Assembly: GCA_945882215.1 (NCBI GenBank)
Contig: CAMCWM010000002.1
Location: forward strand, 24,904-88,903
Length of the DNA stretch: 64,000 nucleotides
Direction of reading: 5' to 3'
From: Akkermansia muciniphila
Lineage (GTDB): Bacteria; Verrucomicrobiota; Verrucomicrobiia; Verrucomicrobiales; Verrucomicrobiaceae
Within the stretch, counting starts at the first letter, position 1. Each line of letters begins with the position of its first letter. Shown here one piece after another: positions 12,497-23,377 of the stretch. The notes beneath the pieces are model-generated. The model had not been told where the DNA came from, did not search any database, and saw nothing but the letters and a program-made list of their open reading frames with translations. A program made the translations under genes and the position numbers.

Positions 12497-12663
12497 GATT
12501 CAGACATGTTGGACAACCCTCGCGCATTGACCCGCCCGGTCATGGAATCGAAGTCGCTATTGCGCTCGCTGACACGACTTTGGACTGATGCCCGCCCGTT
12601 TATGCACGACCTCTTCAACATTCCTCATCGTAAGCATCAATCGGGAGCAAACCAGCTCACAAA

Positions 12664-14094
12664 CTACAGATTCGCCGCGATCCGCTGCGCCACCGCCTCA
12701 ATCAACTGCTCCAAACTCCCCGCTGCGACGACGGCGATGCTCTCCTGATAGATGCCGCTGTCGTAAAGCTCGCGCGGCGGCAGATAGCTGGCACCCCAGT
12801 CGGCGGCGATGGTGGCAACAACGATGATCTTCTCGGGGAAGCGGCGGCGGAGTTCGGTTTGGAGGAGGGAGTAGCTTTCGCCTTGGACGCCGAGCCAGAG
12901 GGCATCGCCGAGGTGCCAGAGGACGACTTGGAGCGGATACGTTTCGCCGGGCGGGAGCTGGTGGAGACGATGGAGGAGGCGGGTTTTGCGTTCGGCCATG
13001 GCGCGGCAGTCGGCGGCGCGGGGTTCATCGCCAGCGGCGCGGGCGGTGGCTTCGTCGGCTTTGAATTGATCGAGCTCGGTCTGGGTTTGCTCGGCGGTGG
13101 GCTGACCGGGGCGATAGCGTAGCGGTTCGTGCCAGCGCTGAAGCTTCCACGCGGCTTTTTCGGTCACGTCGATGCTTTGATGCTTCCACGAGCCGAGCGT
13201 GGCACCGGAGACGACGGGGCCGGCATACACAAAGGTCGTCCCAGCGGCGGGAAGGGCGGTGAGAGCTGAAAGCGCGGCGTAACCGAGTTCGCGGCCGTTT
13301 CGATCCGCCACGGCGGTGTCGCCGACGAAGCCTTCGCGCGGGCCGAGTTCGCCGCTGGCACCTTGCAGGAACAAACAGGGAGCGCCGGTGTCGCGTTCGA
13401 CGAGTTCGCGCATCGCGCCGATGTAGTCTGGGCTGATGAGCGTGTTTTCCCACGCGAGCGTGGTGGGATGACAGGCGTAGTTCACGATGCTGGCGAGCAT
13501 TTTGCCCACATCATCGGTCACGCGGGCGACGATGACGGTGTCATCCACCGGCACGCCGGGATTGTGACCGCAGATGAACTGCTTCCCGTCCCAAAAATCG
13601 CGATGCGTGGCCAGCGAACATCTCCCACGGCCATACACAATGCCTGCGGGCTTCAGCGAGGCGATGGCGTCGCGGATCAAAGCTCCCGCTTTTTCGCCGA
13701 GTGATTGCAAATACGGCGGAATCAAATCCCCACCTGGCAACGAGGCGCGATCCAACCCCATCAAGCCCGCGCCGTGCGTGTGCGAGAAGACGACGAGAAC
13801 CTCCTCCTTCGCCACACCACCGATCTCAGCGGCTTGGGCGATGAGTTGCGCATATTCAGTCGCACCCATCACGCAATGATCGAGTGCGAGCATGATCTGC
13901 CGCTCGCTGCTTTCCATCGGCGCAAAGACTGTCGCCGTGGCCCGCAGTGGTCGATGCACGCCCGTGGCCCGCTCATGCTTCGCCGCGCCCCACATGCGGT
14001 GGTAGATGTCGGCGGGCGGGGTGATGTCGCACCATGCCAGCGCGAAACAGCAGCGGCTTTGCGGTGTGGGGTCTTCGGTGCGGGAGGGATTCAT
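12664..14094 (-). CDS. Neutral/alkaline ceramidase-like hydrolase
   Basis: 476 residues. WCDITPP near the N-terminus, VFSHTHGAG (residues about 105-113) and VNYACHPTT (about 208-216) are the zinc-site landmarks of the neutral/alkaline non-lysosomal ceramidase family. Members hydrolyse N-acyl bonds of sphingolipids; PVC bacteria carry many divergent versions of unknown substrate. The segment aligned with the canonical GDVSPN nucleophile region reads GASGELGP, so the active site is not identical and ceramidase activity should not be assumed. No signal peptide is evident, unlike most neighbours. The ATG at 14094 is preferred over the adjacent TTG. It follows the DUF4838 gene on the same strand, separated by an inverted repeat. 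Confidence 0.75.
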   Translation of the reverse strand: MNPSRTEDPTPQSRCCFALAWCDITPPADIYHRMWGAAKHERATGVHRPLRATATVFAPMESSERQIMLALDHCVMGATEYAQLIAQAAEIGGVAKEEVLVVFSHTHGAGLMGLDRASLPGGDLIPPYLQSLGEKAGALIRDAIASLKPAGIVYGRGRCSLATHRDFWDGKQFICGHNPGVPVDDTVIVARVTDDVGKMLASIVNYACHPTTLAWENTLISPDYIGAMRELVERDTGAPCLFLQGASGELGPREGFVGDTAVADRNGRELGYAALSALTALPAAGTTFVYAGPVVSGATLGSWKHQSIDVTEKAAWKLQRWHEPLRYRPGQPTAEQTQTELDQFKADEATARAAGDEPRAADCRAMAERKTRLLHRLHQLPPGETYPLQVVLWHLGDALWLGVQGESYSLLQTELRRRFPEKIIVVATIAADWGASYLPPRELYDSGIYQESIAVVAAGSLEQLIEAVAQRIAANL

Positions 14095-14100
14095 CAAAGT

Positions 14101-14176
14101 GGTAGAATGATGAGGGGTAAAATGATGGAGAGAAGGAATTCCTTCAGAACATCATTTTACCCGCCATTATTTTACC
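14101..14176. repeat. Large imperfect inverted repeat between two genes
   Basis: The arms 14101-14127 and 14150-14176 are reverse complements at 23 of 27 positions. The inner 13 bp (gggtaaaatgatg / catcattttaccc) are perfect. The centre is a perfect 14-bp palindrome, gaaggaattccttc (14132-14145). Each arm contains two copies of a GGTAraATrATG-like unit. The right arm overlaps the TAA stop of the DUF4838 gene. There is no T run, so it is not a simple terminator. A REP-like dispersed palindrome is the best guess. Confidence 0.8.
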
Positions 14177-16643
14177 GTTCAGGCACCAGCAGCGCATCGG
14201 CCGACGCGGCGAAGCAGTTCGGCGCGTTGAAGAGCCAGATGTGGGAGGGCGAAGTGGGGCCGAAGCTCCAGATCTGGCCATCCGCTCCTTCGGGGACGGG
14301 AATCGTCACGACTTCATCACTCGCGCTCACTTCAGTGATGATTTTACGGTCCGGGCCGCGAATAGGAAACTTCGGGCCGCTGGCAAAAAGCTGGAGCTGC
14401 TTCGTCCCGGCGGGGACAAGGAAGAACAACTCGCCGAACTGGCCGAGTGTGATCACTTTCTTGCCGCGTTTCGGCAACCAGGTGAGGGATTGACCGGGCT
14501 TGCGCGTGATGCGCCAGCCTGCGGCGCTGTCGTTGCACTCGAAGTAGTACACACCTGCCTGTGGCACCTTGAGCGTGAGCGCATGCACCTCGCCATCGAG
14601 CTTCTGCGCGCCTTCGGTGATCAATTTGCCGTTCGCGTCCTCCAGCTTCCACTTCGCGTCCGCGCGGTCACGATACCACGCGATGGTACCGACGGTGATG
14701 TCGAGCGTGAGCGAGCTGCCATCACTGTGCATCGCGAAGCGCTCGACACGCTGGATCGCCTGCTGGTGCGCTTTGGGTTTGACACTGGTCTGCTTGATCG
14801 GCGCGAGTTTGGAGTAATCGAACGCGATCTCAGTAATCTCCGCCGGCTGGAAGTAGTCCATGCCTTCGCGGAACCACTGGTCCGTCTCCGCCTTGGTCAC
14901 AAAGCCCGCGTTGATCCATGGCTTCGGCGTTTTGTCGTTCCGCGCCCAGCCCGGCTCCTCGAATTTCTTCGCCGCGTCGCCCGCGAAGGTGCTCTGGATG
15001 GCGTTCCAGTGGTTCATGTATTCGTAACGCGTGCGATAGGTGAAGGACAGAATATCGAGCGTGAGCTGCTTCTGCCGCGCCTTGTCCTTTTCGTGATCAA
15101 GCAGCCAGCGCAGGTGGTTGTAGCGCAGGTAGTGCTTCAAGTGGTTGATGCGCACGAGCACGTCCGGACTTTCTGCGGCGAGCTTCGACGCCTCGTCGAG
15201 ATCGTGAAACAGCGAGCCGATGAGCTGGCGGCTCATGATTGGCGGCGACTGCACTTTCGGCATCCAGCGCTCGTAGTAGCGTCGCATCGCGGCGGAGGCG
15301 GGGCCGAATGCCTTGTCGTAAAAGTCGGTGGTGATCGCCTTCACATCGGCGTTGGGATTCCACATGAGCTTGTTCGCGACGTAGTAGCCCAGGCCGTGGA
15401 CGCCCCAGTTGTTGCCGCTTTCGGCGTCGAAGCTTGTGGCACCGAGCGCGGCGGATTTGCGGATGCTTTCCTGGATGTGGTCGAGCATCGCTCCTTTGCC
15501 GCCGGGCAGTTTGTCGAAGTCCCACAGCCACACGCTGTAGTAATCGTAGAAGCCCATCGACTTGCACTTCTGCGGCCACAGCTCGCGCAGTTCATCAAAG
15601 CTGTAGCGACCACGGATAAAGCCCATCGTGAGCTGCACATATACATTTGGCTCCAGCGCGAAGTCCGGCGGCTCGCTGTGCTCGTTGTAGGCCAGCAGGC
15701 CGATCATTTTGCCGGGATGTGACTTCGCGATGGCTTTTGCCGCGTGATTGGCGAGTCCAAAGACGCGGTTGCTGATGCTGCCGAGCTTCAGGCACTCCGC
15801 GCACTCGCAGTGGCCGTCGCCATCGGAGCAATCCAGCGACACCATCTCCCTGTCGGGATTCTTGGCGAAAAAATCGAGGCACCACTTCACCGCGAAGTCC
15901 TTCACCGCCGGGTTGCTCACGCACATCTGCGGCCCCTGGCGCTTGTCTTTGACCAGCGCGAGATATTCGGGATGCGCGTCGAACTCCGCCTCGTTGTTCG
16001 CGATGATCGTCTGCCACGCATGCCCCGCGTACACGCGAAAAGATGACGCCATGCGGTTGTGCCGCGCCCAGTCCTCGTAGTCCTTCAGGCACGAGCCGCC
16101 GAGCGGATGCTTCTTGTCGTCCGGGAACGGCCCGTAGCCATACCAGATGCGCCGTGCGAGGATTTTGGGTCGTGAGTCTTCGCCAGGTTCGCGGCTGCGA
16201 TCGATGGCGAAAAGACTCGGCTTGTTTGGAATGACCTCCCATTCCTTTGCCGGGAAGAACCAGCGGCAGCCGAGCTCCTCCAAAAACGCGAACGCGGCAT
16301 GAGAAACGGCCATGTCGGTCGCTCCCGTGAGATGAACGCCATCTTCATCGGTCACAATCGAGTAGGCTTCGCGACCATCGTAAGTGTTGCGAATGGGAAA
16401 CGCGTCCTTCACGGCCAAAAAGATTCCCCCTTTTACCTCCGCTCCCGCTTTCACCTCAAACTCCGCGCCGGTAATCCGCTTCAAATAGGAGGACAGTTCC
16501 GCCGCAACCGCCTTGGTTTGATCCGATGCCTCTGGCGAGATCACGATGGGCGAGAGCGCCCGGCCATTCTCCGCGAGGTGAAAGCTGTCCGTGGCGAGAC
16601 AAGGCATGGCACAGACGGCCAGAAGAAGAGCGACACGTTTCAT
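14172..16643 (-). CDS. Secreted DUF4838 protein with GH67-like N-terminal domain
   Basis: 823 residues, signal peptide MKRVALLLAVCAMPCLATDS. Residues about 30-135 resemble the N-terminal non-catalytic domain of alpha-glucuronidases (IVISPEASDQTKAVAAELS), which is common before DUF4838. Residues about 190-480 are the DUF4838 core, with a Cys cluster DGHCECAECLKLG, the long EYLALV segment and WGVHGLGYYVANKLMWN. The C-terminal 250 residues are beta-rich and may be a carbohydrate-binding module. DUF4838 proteins are exported and often sit in polysaccharide loci, but the catalytic reaction is not established. The start at 16643 was chosen for the signal peptide; the frame is open further upstream but antisense to the divergent gene. 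Confidence 0.85.
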   Translation of the reverse strand: MKRVALLLAVCAMPCLATDSFHLAENGRALSPIVISPEASDQTKAVAAELSSYLKRITGAEFEVKAGAEVKGGIFLAVKDAFPIRNTYDGREAYSIVTDEDGVHLTGATDMAVSHAAFAFLEELGCRWFFPAKEWEVIPNKPSLFAIDRSREPGEDSRPKILARRIWYGYGPFPDDKKHPLGGSCLKDYEDWARHNRMASSFRVYAGHAWQTIIANNEAEFDAHPEYLALVKDKRQGPQMCVSNPAVKDFAVKWCLDFFAKNPDREMVSLDCSDGDGHCECAECLKLGSISNRVFGLANHAAKAIAKSHPGKMIGLLAYNEHSEPPDFALEPNVYVQLTMGFIRGRYSFDELRELWPQKCKSMGFYDYYSVWLWDFDKLPGGKGAMLDHIQESIRKSAALGATSFDAESGNNWGVHGLGYYVANKLMWNPNADVKAITTDFYDKAFGPASAAMRRYYERWMPKVQSPPIMSRQLIGSLFHDLDEASKLAAESPDVLVRINHLKHYLRYNHLRWLLDHEKDKARQKQLTLDILSFTYRTRYEYMNHWNAIQSTFAGDAAKKFEEPGWARNDKTPKPWINAGFVTKAETDQWFREGMDYFQPAEITEIAFDYSKLAPIKQTSVKPKAHQQAIQRVERFAMHSDGSSLTLDITVGTIAWYRDRADAKWKLEDANGKLITEGAQKLDGEVHALTLKVPQAGVYYFECNDSAAGWRITRKPGQSLTWLPKRGKKVITLGQFGELFFLVPAGTKQLQLFASGPKFPIRGPDRKIITEVSASDEVVTIPVPEGADGQIWSFGPTSPSHIWLFNAPNCFAASADALLVPER

Positions 16644-16667
16644 GGCGAACTCTACGTTTGCCCGCAA

Positions 16668-16695
16668 AGACACTTTCAGCACGGGCGTAGTGTCT
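16668..16695. promoter_or_regulatory. Dyad in the divergent DUF4838/GH32-like intergenic region
   Basis: agacact (16668-16674) and agtgtct (16689-16695) form a 7-bp dyad with a 14-bp spacer, centred in the 55-bp gap between two divergent starts. Its position suits a shared operator, but no regulator gene is visible nearby. Confidence 0.3.
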
Positions 16696-16698
16696 GGC

Positions 16699-18228
16699 AT
16701 GAAGATGCTCGTGGTTTTTTCTCTGGTCTGCTCGTCGCTGGTTGCCGCCGATCCCATCAACATCGGTTCGCGCCGTGAATTGTTCGTGGATGACTTCCTC
16801 ATCGACAAGCTCACTGGCAAGGCCGAGCAGCGCCTGCATCATCCGCAGGCGAAGGAGATCGCCATCAAGCATGACGCGCCGTGGGAGGGCAGCGGCACCG
16901 GTTATCACAGTGTGTTCAAGGACGGCGACAAGTATCGCATGTATTACAAGGCGTGGCAGCTCACCGTCACGCCGCCGGGAAAAGTGAACACGGGCGAGCA
17001 TCCGCTCTTCACCTGCTATGCGGAGAGCGATGACGGCATTCATTGGCGCAAGCCGGAGCTCGGTTTGTTCGAGTTCAAAGGCTCGAAGGCGAACAACATC
17101 GTCCTCGCACCCGGAAAGATGGGCGCGGCGAATCCCGATCCCGGCCACATCGCGATCTTCAAGGACGACAATCCCGCCGCGAAGCCGGAGGCACGTTACA
17201 AGGCCATCGTGCGCTCGGGTTCGCCCAAGGGCCTGCTCGCCTTCCAGTCTGCGGACGGTTTGCACTGGTCGCCGATGCAGGAGACGCCGGTGATCACCGA
17301 TGGTGCCTTCGATTCGCAGAATCTCGCCTTCTGGGATGCGCATAGCGGCGTGTATCGTGCCTACTGGCGCTACTTCACCGGCGGCACGACCGATGAGAAG
17401 AACTGGAAGCCCTCCGGTGATCGAGCCATCCGCACGGCCACCTCGAAGGACTTCCTTCATTGGGAAAACCAGCATGATTTGAGTTACACCGACTCACCGA
17501 GCGAGCAGCTTTACACCAATCAAGTGAAGCCCTACCACCGCGCTCCTCATCTGCTGCTCGGCTTTCCCACTCGCTATGTCGAACGCGGCTGGTCGCCCTC
17601 CATGAAGGCGCTGCCTGAACTGGAACATCGCGAATGGCGTGCGAAGGCGAACCAGCGCTACGGCACGGCGATCACCGAGGGACTCTTCATGGCCAGTCGC
17701 GATGGCGTGACGTTCAAACGCTGGAACGACGCCTTCCTGCCGCCCGGCATCGAACGCGAAGGCACCTGGAACTACGGGCAGCAATACATCGCCTGGCATC
17801 TGGTCGAAACGAAGTCCGTGCTCGAAGGCGCGCCGAATGAACTCTCGCTCTACGGAGGTGAGAACTACTGGACCGGCACCAGCAGCGAGTTGCGCCGTTA
17901 CACCCTGCGCCTCGACGGCTTTGTCTCCATCCACGCGCCGATGAAAGGCGGCGAACTGATCACGAAACCACTCACCTTCACCGGCAAAGCACTCACGATG
18001 AACTTCGCCAGCTCTGCCGCAGGTGGCGTCCGGGTGGAGATTCAGGATGTGGATGGCAAAGCGATACCCGGCTTCTCTTTGAACGACTGCGAGGATCATT
18101 TTGGTGATTCGATCGAGCGCACCGTGGTGTGGAAGAGTGGCAGCGATGTCAGCTCACTCGCCGGGAAGGCGGTGCGGCTGCGTTTTGCGCTGAAGGACGC
18201 GGACCTGTACTCGATCAAGTTTGAGTAG
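16699..18228 (+). CDS. Secreted GH32/GH43-like five-bladed propeller protein
   Basis: 509 residues, signal peptide MKMLVVFSLVCSSLVAAD. The start of the mature protein (INIGSRRELFVDDFLID) and the repeated propeller strands (YRMYYKAW, HWRKPELGLFEF, FDSQNLAFWD, YRAYWRYF) are characteristic of a PVC family annotated as glycosyl-hydrolase family 32 N-terminal-like. The C-terminal 90 residues form a beta-sandwich. The catalytic acids of true GH32 enzymes cannot be assigned with confidence. The role is inferred to be binding or hydrolysis of an external glycan. It is divergent from the DUF4838 gene across a 55-bp gap, which suggests co-regulation. Confidence 0.8.
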   Translation: MKMLVVFSLVCSSLVAADPINIGSRRELFVDDFLIDKLTGKAEQRLHHPQAKEIAIKHDAPWEGSGTGYHSVFKDGDKYRMYYKAWQLTVTPPGKVNTGEHPLFTCYAESDDGIHWRKPELGLFEFKGSKANNIVLAPGKMGAANPDPGHIAIFKDDNPAAKPEARYKAIVRSGSPKGLLAFQSADGLHWSPMQETPVITDGAFDSQNLAFWDAHSGVYRAYWRYFTGGTTDEKNWKPSGDRAIRTATSKDFLHWENQHDLSYTDSPSEQLYTNQVKPYHRAPHLLLGFPTRYVERGWSPSMKALPELEHREWRAKANQRYGTAITEGLFMASRDGVTFKRWNDAFLPPGIEREGTWNYGQQYIAWHLVETKSVLEGAPNELSLYGGENYWTGTSSELRRYTLRLDGFVSIHAPMKGGELITKPLTFTGKALTMNFASSAAGGVRVEIQDVDGKAIPGFSLNDCEDHFGDSIERTVVWKSGSDVSSLAGKAVRLRFALKDADLYSIKFE

Positions 18229-18343
18229 CAGTCATCAACCATTCGCATGGCTCTATCGGCTTCAGAATGTCCAGCGTTCGCTCACAAACATCGTGATGCT
18301 TCAAAGCCATTGAAACGTCAGCGTTCTTCGCCAACCAAGCACA

Positions 18344-18862
18344 ATGAGCTACATCATGGTCGATATTGAATCCGACGGCCCGATTCCGGGGGATTACTCG
18401 ATGATCTGCTTTGGCGCGGTTGTCGTGGAGCCAGGACTGGAGCGGACGTTTTATGGTCAGTTGCGGCCGATCTCGGAGAAGTTCATCCCTGAGGCGTTGG
18501 CGGTCAGCGGCTTCACTCGGGAGCAGACTTTGCAGTTCCCGGAACCGGCAACGGTGATGCAAAACTTCGCCGACTGGCTGCGCGGCATCTCTCGGGACCG
18601 CCCGATGTTCATCTCCGACAACAACGGGTTCGACTGGCAGTTTGTGAATTGGTACTTCCACCACTTCACCGGCGAAAATCCCTTCGGCTTCTCCTCCACG
18701 AACCTGGGCAGCCTCTACAAAGGCCTCGTGAAGGACACCTCCCCCAACTTCAAGCACCTCCGCCGCACCAAACACACCCACCACCCCGTCGATGACGCCA
18801 AAGGCAACGCCGAGGCACTGCTGACGATGAAGGAGCAGATGGGGCTCAAGATTCGGCTGTGA
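18344..18862 (+). CDS. DEDDh 3'-5' exonuclease
   Basis: 172 residues, one compact exonuclease domain. The four acidic residues and His of the DEDDh group are visible: Asp7 and Glu9 (MVDIESDGP), Asp97 (NNGFDWQF), His146 and Asp151 (HHPVDDAKGN). It is close in size to RNase T and stand-alone exonuclease-domain proteins, which trim 3' ends of RNA or DNA. It stands alone, with 115 bp to the gene before it and the fic repeats just after. The substrate (RNA or DNA) cannot be told from sequence. Confidence 0.85.
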   Translation: MSYIMVDIESDGPIPGDYSMICFGAVVVEPGLERTFYGQLRPISEKFIPEALAVSGFTREQTLQFPEPATVMQNFADWLRGISRDRPMFISDNNGFDWQFVNWYFHHFTGENPFGFSSTNLGSLYKGLVKDTSPNFKHLRRTKHTHHPVDDAKGNAEALLTMKEQMGLKIRL

Positions 18863-18879
18863 CGAGGAGCGGCGGATTG

Positions 18880-18908
18880 GTCAAGTATAAGTCAAGTTGT
18901 TGGTCAAG
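18880..18908. repeat. Iterated GTCAAG boxes downstream of fic (left copy)
   Basis: Three GTCAAG boxes start at 18880, 18891 and 18903, spaced 11 and 12 bp. The 29-bp block matches 19973-20001 at 25 of 29 positions, including the 14-mer ataagtcaagttgt (18887-18900). The two copies bracket the fic gene as direct repeats. Confidence 0.75.
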
Positions 18909-18959
18909 CAGCGTGGCGGCCGCGCGACATTTGTTGACGCGTTAATGACGAGTCGACTT

Positions 18960-19964
18960 CTAGTGCTTCAGCGAATAGCGTCCGGTTTTCTTGCCTCCGG
19001 TTTTCTCGATCAATCCCGCATCGAGCAGCGGTTGCAGCAGGCCCATGGCACCTTGCTTAGAAATACCGAGGGCCTCCCACAGCTCCGCAGGGGCCATGCT
19101 GCCGTGGTCGGCGAGCAGTTTGAGCAGTTGCTCCTGTCGAGGACGCAGCACGAGTTTTCCGGGTGACTGGCGGCTGATGCTTTGCACCCGCAGCCATGTG
19201 CGCTCCAGCGTCTGTCTCAGGCCGATGGCGCAGTATTCCAGCCAGCCGGAGAGGTCTTCCCCGGCCAACCGGACTGCATCAAGGGCGCGGTAGTAGCCCG
19301 GGCGGTCTTCCCAGAAATATTCGTCCACGCTGAAGATGTGATGGCTGTCAAAGCCGCGCCGATAAAGCTCCCACAGACCTAGCGCACGGCCCGTGCGTCC
19401 GTTGCCATCGGCGAAGGGATGGATGTGCTCGAACTGGTAGTGCAAAATGGCCGAGCTGAGCACTGGGGACAGCCCGGTGACCTTGGTGTTCCACCATTCG
19501 AGCAGTTCAAACATCAGCCCGGAGACATCCGCCGCCGGTGGCGGAAAATGACGCCCCACACGCACGGCGATGGTGCGGTAGCGGCCCGCCTCGCCCTGAT
19601 CCATGACGCTGTCGGCGAGCAGGCGATGCAGCTCAAAGAGGTCCTCATGCCGGATTTTCTTCTTCCGGGCGTTCTTTTCGACATAGCGCAGCCCGGCGAA
19701 GTAGTTCAGCACCTCCCGACTCGACCGCCGGTCCGCCGCCGCCAACTCGCGGCCTTCTTCAAGCGCCCGCACCTGCTCCAAGGTCAGTGGATTGCCCTCA
19801 ATCGCCGTGGAGGCATGGCCGTTGCGAGTTCGCGTGTCTTTCTGCAACGCCGGAATCCACGACACCGATACCGCCGCGCCCTGAATGCGCTCCCGGAGCA
19901 CCGCGATCTCCTCCACCAACGAAAGCAGGCGGGCGCTGATGGTGAATTGCGGTTCGTAAGCCAT
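18960..19964 (-). CDS. Fic-domain AMPylase-type protein with C-terminal winged helix
   Basis: 334 residues. The N-terminal inhibitory motif (S/T)xxxE(G/N) is present as STAIEGN (residues 52-58), so it is a class II, self-inhibited Fic protein. The active motif HPFADGNGRTGR (His183-Arg194) is complete. The C-terminal 75 residues (RQEQLLKLLADHGSMAPAELWEALGISKQGAMGLL) form a winged helix. Fic proteins transfer AMP or another nucleotide group to a target protein. The target here is unknown, and there is no companion antitoxin gene because the inhibitory helix is built in. The winged helix could bind the iterated TTGAC boxes that lie on both sides of the gene. It may be a mobile or defence-type cargo gene. 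Confidence 0.92.
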   Translation of the reverse strand: MAYEPQFTISARLLSLVEEIAVLRERIQGAAVSVSWIPALQKDTRTRNGHASTAIEGNPLTLEQVRALEEGRELAAADRRSSREVLNYFAGLRYVEKNARKKKIRHEDLFELHRLLADSVMDQGEAGRYRTIAVRVGRHFPPPAADVSGLMFELLEWWNTKVTGLSPVLSSAILHYQFEHIHPFADGNGRTGRALGLWELYRRGFDSHHIFSVDEYFWEDRPGYYRALDAVRLAGEDLSGWLEYCAIGLRQTLERTWLRVQSISRQSPGKLVLRPRQEQLLKLLADHGSMAPAELWEALGISKQGAMGLLQPLLDAGLIEKTGGKKTGRYSLKH

Positions 19965-19972
19965 GAGAATAA

Positions 19973-20001
19973 GTCAACCATAAGTCAAGTTGTGAGTCAA
20001 G
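19973..20001. repeat. Iterated TTGAC boxes in the fic upstream region (right copy)
   Basis: Boxes start at 19973, 19984 and 19996 with the same 11/12-bp spacing as the left copy. On the minus strand they read TTGACT-CACAA-CTTGACTTAT-GG-TTGACTTAT and end 8 bp before the fic ATG. They overlap where the promoter should be, so an operator for autoregulation is plausible. Confidence 0.75.
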
Positions 20002-20112
20002 TGGCCACCCAGAGAGGTCTGGTCTTTTGACGTGCTAGCACCATCAACGGAACGTGGCTGGAACTTAACAGCAGACATTGCATCTCAGGATTTACAGCGA
20101 ATCTGTCATCAT

Positions 20113-20997
20113 ATGAATTCCAACAGACCAATGCTGGCGGATGCGGAGAGTGATCGTGATTTTCACATCGCGCTCCACAACATCGTTGCTGTCTCAAACA
20201 GCATGAACGACAAAGACACGGATCGAGTCGGTATGTTGTCGAGTCAGTTGCTTCTACAGTGTGCCATCACTGGCATTACGATTGGAAGTCTGATCCGCCC
20301 TGTATCTCATGAAGGTTTCGGCGACCTGCCGAAACAGTTCACGGTAGTGGATATCCCATCGCTAGCGATATTGACTCGCGGAGTTCTGGAAACCTTTTTG
20401 GTTCACCACCATGTCTGTGTGCAGCAAGTGAGCACCGAGGAGCGGAAGTATCGTCTGCTTTGGTGGGATTGGCATGACGTGTCTGAACGAATCAATTCGC
20501 TTGAAGGTATTGGCTCAAAAGCCCCCAAACTCAGCGTGTTAAAAAAGCGACGGGATAAGCTGAAAATCACTTTGATGAACCATCCATGGCATGGACGGCA
20601 ATCCTCAACAAAGCACGGCAAAAGTTTGTTCGACGACTTCACAAAAAACAAACCGCCGAAGGATGCTTTCTTGGCTACAAAGTCTGAAATGGCGAAGGCT
20701 TCAGGAATTCATCCCACCCAGCATTGGATTATCTACAAGAGTCTTTCCCAATACGCACACGCTCAGCCAGTCGCAGTTTCCACTCTTCTCGGCTTATCGA
20801 AAGACAGTCCTGACTTGCAGATGTACGTTCGACCGCTGGCTCGATATGCCACTTCATATCTGCTTTTGATACTTCGAGATTTTCTGAAGCTCTTCCCACA
20901 GGCGCGAAGCTTGGTTAATCAAGACTTCGAACGCCTAGAACAGATATGGACTGGAGTCCACGCAAGTGACCTCAAGTCAGTGAAAACGTTTCCGTGA
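20113..20997 (+). CDS. DUF5677-like hypothetical protein
   Basis: 294 residues from the ATG at 20113. A GTG at 20032 would add 27 residues, but neither has a good ribosome site. The protein is alpha-helical and soluble. The SLAILTRGVLETFLVHHH helix and the late YKSLSQYAHAQP motif resemble DUF5677-type proteins, whose function is unknown and which are frequently found in accessory islands. The gene is clearly AT-richer than its neighbours, with codon use unlike them, which suggests transfer. It lies directly behind the fic gene and its right repeat and may belong to the same acquired segment. Confidence 0.7.
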   Translation: MNSNRPMLADAESDRDFHIALHNIVAVSNSMNDKDTDRVGMLSSQLLLQCAITGITIGSLIRPVSHEGFGDLPKQFTVVDIPSLAILTRGVLETFLVHHHVCVQQVSTEERKYRLLWWDWHDVSERINSLEGIGSKAPKLSVLKKRRDKLKITLMNHPWHGRQSSTKHGKSLFDDFTKNKPPKDAFLATKSEMAKASGIHPTQHWIIYKSLSQYAHAQPVAVSTLLGLSKDSPDLQMYVRPLARYATSYLLLILRDFLKLFPQARSLVNQDFERLEQIWTGVHASDLKSVKTFP

Positions 20998-21007
20998 TTT
21001 AATCGCC

Positions 21008-23357
<2,350 letters not shown>

Positions 23358-23377
23358 TTTTCACGAATCTGACCGCC

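Noticed and set aside
14101..14176. Intrinsic terminator
   Set aside because: Strong hairpin but no T run on either strand after the stem; kept as a repeat.
18880..20001. Insertion sequence around fic
   Set aside because: Repeats are direct, not terminal inverted, and no transposase is present.
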